From NCBI GenBank assembly GCA_016200765.1, contig JACQEC010000066.1, positions 1 through 6,180 of the forward strand: 6,180 bases of DNA, read 5' to 3'. The position numbers were made by a program, and so were the translations under genes. Shown here one piece after another: positions 1-4,327 of this stretch (positions within the stretch are counted from its first letter, which is position 1; each line of letters begins with the position of its first letter). This DNA is from Chloroflexota bacterium (GTDB lineage Bacteria; Chloroflexota; Anaerolineae; JACRMK01). The notes beneath the pieces were generated by a model that worked only from the letters and a program-made list of their open reading frames with translations, had not been told where the DNA came from and made no database searches.

Positions 1-126
1 TCGGGGCTGGCGTGCATCGCCTGCAACCGCCTCGACTACACCGAAGCCGAACTGCCCGCGCACCCCTGCGTGCCGCTGATTGCCGAGCAACAGGTGTTGT
101 CGGCGGTTGAATCGCTCATCGGGTAA
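1..126 (+). CDS. C-terminal end of an unidentified protein (partial)
   Basis: Frame 1 is open from the window edge to a TAA at 124-126, giving 41 residues that begin SGLACIACNRLDYTE and end AVESLIG. The start lies outside the window. The piece has a CxxC pair (CIAC, residues 5-8) and ends in a predicted helix (EQQVLSAVESLI), as is common at the end of an alpha/beta domain. I do not recognise the family and assign no function. The reading is supported by GC-rich third positions and by the next promoter and gene beginning a short distance downstream. No hairpin followed by a T-run is seen after the stop, so readthrough into the methyltransferase gene is possible. Confidence 0.55.
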   Translation, partial: SGLACIACNRLDYTEAELPAHPCVPLIAEQQVLSAVESLIG

Positions 127-182
127 TGGATCGTCGTGGCACGCTCACACAGATTTACCCCGACGAGTGACCCGCCCCGATA

Positions 183-191
183 TGCTATAAT
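183..191 (+). promoter_or_regulatory. Extended -10 promoter for the methyltransferase gene
   Basis: TGC-TATAAT at 183-191 is a perfect extended -10 element (TGN plus TATAAT at 186-191). No good -35 hexamer is seen about 17 bp upstream, which fits the extended -10 class. Transcription would be expected to start near 197-199, almost on the ribosome binding site, leaving a leader of only about 10 nt before the ATG at 207. The match stands out in GC-rich sequence, but the promoter is inferred from sequence only. Confidence 0.55.
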
Positions 192-197
192 GTTTCT

Positions 198-203
198 GGA
201 GGA
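198..203 (+). promoter_or_regulatory. Shine-Dalgarno site GGAGGA
   Basis: GGAGGA lies 3 nt before the ATG at 207 (GGAGGAAGC-ATG). Measured from the GGAG core the spacing is 5 nt. It is the only strong ribosome binding site nearby and fixes the methyltransferase start at 207. Confidence 0.7.
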
Positions 204-206
204 AGC

Positions 207-896
207 ATGGCGGCTCCGGCGCAAAACCTGACCGCGCGACAGATTGCCGAAGACCAACACTGGTGGTTCGCTAGCCGCGCGCGCGCCATCCATGCCGTGG
301 CCGGGCCCTGGCTGGCGGCGAAGCCGCGGCGCGTGCTGGATGTGGGCTGTGGCGCGGGCAACATGATGCACCATCTCGCCCGCTACGGCCCCGTGCAAGG
401 GGTTGAGATAGACCCACGCCCACTGCGGCTGGCGCAGGAGCGCGGCTACGACGCGCGCCTGGCCGACGCCAGCGCGGGCCTCCCCTTTGATGCCGAGCAA
501 TTCGATCTAGTCGCGATGCTTGATGTCGTCGAGCACAACCGCGACGACAGCGCCATCCTGCGCGAGGGCTGGCGCGTGCTCGCGCCCGGCGGGTTTCTGC
601 TGATCACCGTGCCGGCGTTTATGTTCTTGTGGAGCCACAACGACGCGCTCAACGCGCACGTGCGCCGCTATACTGCCGGGGAGTTAAGACGCAAAATCGC
701 CGCGGCGGGCTTTCGGATGAAACGGCTGACCTACAACAACTTCTTCGTTTTTCCGATGGCCGCGCTGTTGATCCGTCTGGCCGCGCCGCCCGTCAACCGG
801 GCGCTGACCGGCGTGGGCATTGTGGAAGCGGCATTACTGCGCGTGGTGAGTTTGCCGTGGGGCACCTCGCTGATCGCGCTGGCGCAGAAGGGATAA
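207..896 (+). CDS. Class I SAM-dependent methyltransferase
   Basis: A 229-residue protein with the Rossmann-type methyltransferase core. Motif I, VLDVGCGAG, is at residues 43-51 and binds S-adenosylmethionine. The acidic residue after strand 2 is E67 in GVEIDP. The motif IV region is LVAMLDVVEH (101-110), followed by the LAPGGFLLITVP strand (125-136). The stretch WSHNDALNAHVRRYT (142-156) is characteristic of the Methyltransf_11/23-like family often found near envelope polysaccharide and glycosyltransferase genes. The N-terminal HWWF (18-21) is also typical of that group. The C-terminus (about 178-215) is hydrophobic and may contact the membrane. The substrate cannot be told from sequence; a lipid, polyprenol or sugar acceptor is a guess. 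It has its own promoter and a strong RBS, and is probably co-transcribed with the small gene 13 nt downstream. Confidence 0.9.
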   Translation: MAAPAQNLTARQIAEDQHWWFASRARAIHAVAGPWLAAKPRRVLDVGCGAGNMMHHLARYGPVQGVEIDPRPLRLAQERGYDARLADASAGLPFDAEQFDLVAMLDVVEHNRDDSAILREGWRVLAPGGFLLITVPAFMFLWSHNDALNAHVRRYTAGELRRKIAAAGFRMKRLTYNNFFVFPMAALLIRLAAPPVNRALTGVGIVEAALLRVVSLPWGTSLIALAQKG

Positions 897-909
897 CAAG
901 GAGAGAGCA

Positions 910-1164
910 ATGGCTGAGGAAAAGACAAAGGCCGACGAGATGCGCTGGGAAGAACACCTGCGGGTCGGCCTGCACGGGCTGAGGGATGAATTGCGCGAAG
1001 AGTTCGGGATGCGCGCCGGACTACAGGACTTCCGACATCATGGGCGCGCCGCGCTGAAGGAAATGCTGCTGGCGTGGCGCGGCCTGATTGACGGCGCGAT
1101 CACGCACATTGACGAGGCGGAAAAACCATCCGCCCAGCGCGCGACGAAGATCGCGATCGAGTAA
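910..1164 (+). CDS. Small charged helical protein of unknown function
   Basis: An 84-residue protein that I do not recognise. It starts at ATG 910 with a good AAGGAG at 898-903 (6-nt spacing), 13 nt after the methyltransferase stop, so the two are very likely one transcript. It is soluble and highly charged, with no signal peptide or membrane segment. Residues 11-35 (RWEEHLRVGLHGLRDELREE) and 46-69 (RAALKEMLLAWRGLIDGAI) read as two amphipathic helices joined by a short FGMRAGLQDF turn, possibly a helical hairpin that dimerises or binds a partner. The TAA at 1162-1164 is one base from the stop of the convergent deacetylase gene. That the gene is real is supported by RBS, spacing and composition; its function is unknown. 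Confidence 0.7.
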   Translation: MAEEKTKADEMRWEEHLRVGLHGLRDELREEFGMRAGLQDFRHHGRAALKEMLLAWRGLIDGAITHIDEAEKPSAQRATKIAIE

Positions 1165-1165
1165 G

Positions 1166-2167
1166 TTATTTCGCCGCGCCGGCCAGCGTTCGCACGCGCT
1201 GGGCCACGTCGCTCACGCGATCCTTGCCGTGGATGCGCACGCGCGGCCACTGGTAAGGCTCGTCGGGCTTCTGCCAGGCGCCGGCTTGCGTGGTGGTTGC
1301 CGACAGATACCCCAGCTCCTGCAAGACTTGAATCGTCGTCTTGTCGTACGCGCCCGCCGGGTAGCAGAAGAACTGCACCGGCGCTCCGAGCGCGGCCTCT
1401 AGCGCGCGCTTGGATTGCCCCGCCTCGCGGCGGATGAAGTCTGCCGTTTTCCCCTTGAGCGATGGATGCGTCACGCTGTGCGATTCGATATCCATCCCGC
1501 TTTTTTCCAGCAGGGCAATCTGCTCCCACGTCATATAGCCGGGTCTCGCCAGCAGACCGGTCGGGATGTAGAAGGTGCCGGTAAAGTTGAACTTCTTCAG
1601 AATCGGCAGGGCGTTGAGGTAATTGTCGTCGTAGCCGTCGTCAAAGGTGAAGACAATCGGGTTGGAGGGCAGGGGCTTGCCGCCCACCACCGCGTCGTAA
1701 ACGTCGGCCGGCTTGACTGCATGATAGCCCTGCGCGGCGAAGTACGCCATCTGCTCTTCAAAGCTGGCCGGCGGCACCGACAGGTCAAGCCGGATCGCGT
1801 CGGCGTTTTCGGGGGGGATGGCGATGTGGTGATACATCAGCACCGGCACATGCTGCGTCTCTCTCGGGTGCGCCGTGGGCCGGTGCGTTGGAACTTCTTT
1901 AGGCGCCAACGGCAGGGGCGAGAGTTGGAGCGTAACCGGCATTGGGGTTGGGCTGGGAATCAGGCCGGGCGTTGGCTCCGCGGTCGGCATCGCAGTCTCC
2001 GTGTCCGCGGGGTCGGAAGCCAATGGCTCTGCCGCGGCGAGGGGCACAAGCACATCAGCCGGAGGTGGCGGCGCGGGAGTCGGCTCGGCCGCAGTCCCGC
2101 TGGCCGACGCGCCGGCTGTCAAGAGCAAGAGCCAGCAAACCCAAAGCAGCCACTTCACCACACGCAT
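1166..2167 (-). CDS. Secreted NodB-type polysaccharide deacetylase (CE4 family)
   Basis: A 333-residue protein expected to remove acetyl groups from N-acetylated sugars in peptidoglycan or surface polysaccharide outside the cell. It begins with a basic-hydrophobic signal sequence (residues 1-20, VVKWLLWVCWLLLLTAGASA) with an ASA-type cleavage region and no lipobox. A low-complexity Pro/Ala/Thr/Glu linker covers about 25-105. The NodB domain follows: VLMYHHI (109-115), motif 1 TFDDGYDD (174-181; D176 likely the base, D177 a metal ligand), motif 2 SHSVTHP (229-235; H230 and H234 metal ligands), motif 3 CYPAGAY (268-274) and WPRVRI (307-312). All key residues are present, so it should be active. 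The start ATG (2165-2167) has only a weak RBS. The gene is 67 bp downstream of the three-gene operon on the same strand, with no clear terminator between, and converges on the small gene with 1 bp between stops. Confidence 0.92.
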   Translation of the reverse strand: MRVVKWLLWVCWLLLLTAGASASGTAAEPTPAPPPPADVLVPLAAAEPLASDPADTETAMPTAEPTPGLIPSPTPMPVTLQLSPLPLAPKEVPTHRPTAHPRETQHVPVLMYHHIAIPPENADAIRLDLSVPPASFEEQMAYFAAQGYHAVKPADVYDAVVGGKPLPSNPIVFTFDDGYDDNYLNALPILKKFNFTGTFYIPTGLLARPGYMTWEQIALLEKSGMDIESHSVTHPSLKGKTADFIRREAGQSKRALEAALGAPVQFFCYPAGAYDKTTIQVLQELGYLSATTTQAGAWQKPDEPYQWPRVRIHGKDRVSDVAQRVRTLAGAAK

Positions 2168-2170
2168 CAG

Positions 2171-2188
2171 TTCAGCCTATTCAGTCTA
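2171..2188. repeat. Tandem 9-bp direct repeat before the deacetylase gene
   Basis: TTCAGCCTA (2171-2179) is followed directly by TTCAGTCTA (2180-2188), two 9-mers with one mismatch. It lies just upstream of the deacetylase start on the minus strand. It could be a small regulatory direct repeat or chance. The rest of the 67-bp gap (2168-2234) shows no convincing promoter or terminator. Confidence 0.35.
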
Positions 2189-2234
2189 ACCCAAGTTGCT
2201 TTACAGAAAGCCCCGCTTGAAGGAATGTGGATCC

Positions 2235-2696
2235 CTAAATGAGCGGGCCAAAATAGAAGGTATCGGTAGACGGGTCCACAGCGAAGCGCAGGCGCTCTAG
2301 ACAGCCGGGTAGTCCTAGAAACGAAGGCAAATGTCCCCAGCTTTCTGCCCACTCAGAATCTGGGACAAAAGCAGTGGCGCTTAACTCAAGACTGTAGCCT
2401 TCGATGGCCAGCAGTGTGAGATTCAACAGGTAAAGCCGCCCACTATACCAGATGCCGCGAATGAGCATCCTCAAACTGTCGAGCGACGCATTCGGATCGA
2501 GCGCGAGTTGGCTGGCGATTTGGGGCGCACACACCAGATAGGGCGCACCGGTATCCACGACTGCCAGTGCTCGCTGCCCTTCTATTTCCACTGGCACAAT
2601 CACGCGGAGTGAATTGTCTTGCTCGCCGATGCCTTGATAGGGGTAATGGGCCGCGCCGGTCGCGAAGGGCCGTCCGTCAGCGAAGGCGAGCAGCAT
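2235..2696 (-). CDS. Retropepsin-like aspartyl protease, single domain
   Basis: A 153-residue protein whose only family signature is a retropepsin-type active site, AVVDTGAPY (residues 45-53, catalytic D48 in D-T-G-A). The usual C-terminal retropepsin pattern follows: FLGLPGCLERLRFAVD (126-141) and a final strand DTFYFG. With a single DTG motif it should work as a homodimer, as in bacterial gag-like or retroviral-type proteases. No signal peptide or membrane segment is visible, so it is probably cytoplasmic. The ATG at 2694-2696 overlaps the TGA of the upstream gene by one base (TGATG), the signature of translational coupling; the TTG one codon upstream is a less likely start. It is the last gene of a three-gene operon. 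The proteolytic fold is well supported; substrate and role are unknown, though its operon partners are natural candidates. Confidence 0.82.
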   Translation of the reverse strand: MLLAFADGRPFATGAAHYPYQGIGEQDNSLRVIVPVEIEGQRALAVVDTGAPYLVCAPQIASQLALDPNASLDSLRMLIRGIWYSGRLYLLNLTLLAIEGYSLELSATAFVPDSEWAESWGHLPSFLGLPGCLERLRFAVDPSTDTFYFGPLI

Positions 2697-3430
2697 CAAT
2701 ACACCACAGTCAACAGCACGCCTTTGGTTGAGCTCACTTGCCGTATCAGTTCGTCAAAGTGATCGGCGGCCGCCAGCAATTTCCCCCCTTGCAAAGCGAC
2801 CCATTGACCTAGGTAACGATCTCTGTTGGCTTTGAGCCACTCGAGGTTGGCTTTGATCGTTGGATCTGGTGGTAGGTTACTGCGAGTAACCCTGGGCGGC
2901 GCGAGCACGCGCGCGTATTTCTGTAGCTCGGTATGATCGCGGTAACGTTCGGCGCCTTCCGCCGCAAGTCGGCGTGCGGCCAGATGGGCGCTAGCCTCCA
3001 GGGCTAGACGAACTGCCCGAATATAATATTCTGGAGGGCGAGCGAGCCAGTTGATCTGGTCGAGCGCGGCCAAAAAGGCGCGCTCATCTCCGGCTCTCGC
3101 GGCCGCTTCGAGTGCGAGCATTTCGAGGTCTCGTTCTGTGCGGGCGTGCGCGGTCGTCGGTTCGGCCGTGGCGAGCAATGCCGTCCGCTCGCCAGCCGAG
3201 GTCACCAACACCGCACGGCCAATGGCTTTGGCCCCGTCCGGCACAGCTGCAGGGGCTGGCCAGTTGCCTGTTGTGTCCGACATGGCGAGCGTGGCCGGAT
3301 AGCTGCGGGTGTAACTACCGCTTGTGACCCGTAAGGAGTGGCGACCTTGTCGGAAGCCAAAGGCTAATCCGCTGAAGCGATCCCCAATCTCATCGGGTGG
3401 CGCAGGAAAGGGATGCGTGATCATGCTCAT
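2696..3430 (-). CDS. Helical protein with DUF5678-like C-terminal domain
   Basis: A 244-residue protein of unknown function. Residues 1-95 look like a beta-rich region (short polar strands, Ser/Thr/Gly rich). Residues about 98-175 are strongly helical and Ala/Glu/Arg rich (RTERDLEMLALEAAARAGDE onward), ending in KYARVLAPPRV. The C-terminus (about 194-244) has the pattern NLEWLK-N-Y-GQWVAL-GGKLLA-A-DELI, which I recognise as the DUF5678-like domain: W198, Y206, W210, G215 and G216 with following strands. The ATG at 3428-3430 overlaps the TGA of the TIGR04255 gene by 4 nt (ATGA), and its own TGA overlaps the protease start, so it is locked into the operon. No signal peptide or membrane segment is visible. 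The C-terminal domain call is from memory of the family and is moderately sure; no biochemical role is claimed. Confidence 0.78.
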   Translation of the reverse strand: MSMITHPFPAPPDEIGDRFSGLAFGFRQGRHSLRVTSGSYTRSYPATLAMSDTTGNWPAPAAVPDGAKAIGRAVLVTSAGERTALLATAEPTTAHARTERDLEMLALEAAARAGDERAFLAALDQINWLARPPEYYIRAVRLALEASAHLAARRLAAEGAERYRDHTELQKYARVLAPPRVTRSNLPPDPTIKANLEWLKANRDRYLGQWVALQGGKLLAAADHFDELIRQVSSTKGVLLTVVY

Positions 3431-4203
3431 TCTTGATCGTTCGGGCTGGGTTGGAAGGCCGCCAGCTTGTCGTCTTTCAGCGACCAGCGAAAGGCGTCAT
3501 AGATTACATCGTGATAGCGGCCAATGCGCCCTGATATATCGTTCAAGGCCAGTTGCCCTTCCTCAAAATAATCAAAATCGAGGATAAAGAACGGTTCGCC
3601 TTGTTCCTGCTCATACGCAGTGCGCAAAGTCAGATTGGCATCACCATCCGTCAGCAACAATTGGGTAAGCAGGTTGGCCGGCTCCGACCAGGCTTTGGCC
3701 CGCAAGAGGGCGGTCAACTCGGGGCGCAGGAAGCCCCACAGCTCCGCTACCGTCTGGCAACCCGTATTGGAACGACTTAAACGATCCACATAGCGTAGTC
3801 CGATGCGTGTGGCATAGGCTGGTTGATAGACCTGCTGTGTCGCCTCGTGTGCCAAGCACAGATCCGCTAGGAACTCTTTCCAGTGCGTGTAGCGATTGGT
3901 CGTCAGTGCATAAAACTCAGACGCTAGTGAGAGGGAAGAGTACCCGTCGGCGGCGCTAAAGCGATAGACGCGCGGCGATAGCCCGACCATCGGGGCGCTC
4001 TCGCCGCCGAGGTCAGGTAATTGAATCTGGAAGCCTTGTTCCACGCCAAACTGCGGAAAGCGGCGCCGCACCAATTCCTGAAACTCGAAGGGTTCTTCCT
4101 TGCCAATGCGCAGGATCCGCGGAAAACGCACTTGACAAACCACTTCGATCAGGGGCGACTTAGCGAGCCGCACCTCTGGTCTGCGGGGAAAATGTAAGGG
4201 CAT
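3427..4203 (-). CDS. TIGR04255 family protein
   Basis: A 258-residue protein with the hallmarks of TIGR04255, a sporadically distributed family of about 250-270 residues and unknown function. In order: the N-terminal L-x3-PLIEVVCQVRFP block (13-28); the middle YRFSAADGYSSLSLAS and FYALTTNRYTHWKEF segments (80-111); RIGLRYVDRL (133-142); the acidic strand FILDFDYF (206-213); and the C-terminal RYHDVIYDAFRWSL helix (229-242). Length and motif order match a complete member. There is no signal peptide or membrane segment. It is the first gene of the operon and overlaps the next by 4 nt. Upstream is a near-consensus promoter, but the only SD-like AGGA (4219-4216) is 12 nt from the ATG and can pair with UCCU (4212-4209), so initiation may be weak. 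Family assignment is confident; function is unknown. Confidence 0.85.
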   Translation of the reverse strand: MPLHFPRRPEVRLAKSPLIEVVCQVRFPRILRIGKEEPFEFQELVRRRFPQFGVEQGFQIQLPDLGGESAPMVGLSPRVYRFSAADGYSSLSLASEFYALTTNRYTHWKEFLADLCLAHEATQQVYQPAYATRIGLRYVDRLSRSNTGCQTVAELWGFLRPELTALLRAKAWSEPANLLTQLLLTDGDANLTLRTAYEQEQGEPFFILDFDYFEEGQLALNDISGRIGRYHDVIYDAFRWSLKDDKLAAFQPSPNDQE

Positions 4204-4235
4204 TAGTTAGGAGGTTCCTGCGCGAATCTGTCGCT

Positions 4236-4264
4236 ATTATAATGCCTGTGCACAGACATATCAA
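4236..4264 (-). promoter_or_regulatory. Leftward promoter of the TIGR04255 operon
   Basis: On the minus strand, TTGATA (4264-4259) is followed by exactly 17 bp and TATAAT (4241-4236): 5 of 6 and 6 of 6 matches to the sigma70 consensus. Transcription would start near 4229, about 26 nt before the ATG at 4203. The 17-bp spacer is almost entirely occupied by an 18-bp palindrome, so a bound repressor would block RNA polymerase. Confidence 0.72.
4242..4259. promoter_or_regulatory. Palindromic operator candidate between divergent promoters
   Basis: ATGCCTGTGCACAGACAT is an inverted repeat with 8 of 9 base pairs matching and a perfect 10-bp centre, CTGTGCACAG. It lies between the -35 and -10 of the leftward promoter and covers the -35 position of the rightward promoter. 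That is the classic placement of a dimeric repressor operator controlling both directions. A further GCACAG half-site lies at 4289-4294, just after the predicted rightward start. No regulator gene is visible in the window, so the binding protein is unidentified. Confidence 0.55.
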
Positions 4265-4277
4265 GTTGTGGTATAAT
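4249..4277 (+). promoter_or_regulatory. Rightward promoter of the STAND NTPase gene
   Basis: TATAAT at 4272-4277 is preceded by TGG (4269-4271), making a perfect extended -10. A 4-of-6 -35 candidate, TGCACA (4249-4254), lies 17 bp upstream inside the palindrome. Transcription would start near 4284, leaving a GC-rich leader of about 44 nt with a possible short GCGCG/CGCGC hairpin (4281-4285 with 4295-4299). It runs back-to-back with, and overlaps, the leftward operon promoter. Confidence 0.65.
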
Positions 4278-4318
4278 TCTGCGCGTTAGCACAGCGCGCC
4301 GTTGCGCCCAAAATAGAA

Positions 4319-4324
4319 GAGAGG
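4319..4324 (+). promoter_or_regulatory. Shine-Dalgarno site GAGAGG with two adjacent ATG codons
   Basis: GAGAGG precedes two consecutive in-frame ATGs at 4328 and 4331. The gap is 3 nt to the first and 6 nt to the second. Spacing therefore favours 4331 as the main start; the proteins differ by one methionine. Confidence 0.55.
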
Positions 4325-4327
4325 TCA

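Noticed and set aside
36..500. A 154-codon minus-strand frame across the first intergenic region and the methyltransferase.
   Set aside because: It overlaps a clear methyltransferase and shows no family features.
1038..1529. A 163-codon minus-strand frame overlapping the deacetylase C-terminus and the small plus-strand gene.
   Set aside because: Same-strand out-of-frame shadow of the deacetylase; Arg/Gly/Ala-rich with no domain.
2168..2234. AAGC-GGG-GCTT on the minus strand (about 2209-2219) as an intrinsic terminator after the operon.
   Set aside because: The stem is only 4 bp and the following T-run is three bases, too weak to call a terminator.
1415..2242. A 275-codon plus-strand open frame opposite the deacetylase.
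   Set aside because: Arg/Gly/His-rich with no domain; the minus strand carries a complete NodB domain with a signal peptide.
2697..2699. TTG as an alternative start for the retropepsin-like gene.
   Set aside because: The adjacent ATG (2694-2696) is the better codon and forms a TGATG coupling junction with the upstream stop.
4242..4289. A 15-codon plus-strand mini-ORF (ATG at 4242) within the divergent promoter region, with AGGAGG upstream at 4209-4214.
   Set aside because: The AGGAGG is too far from the ATG, and the predicted rightward transcript starts downstream of this ORF, so it would not be transcribed. The AGGAGG is the complement of the TIGR04255 leader.
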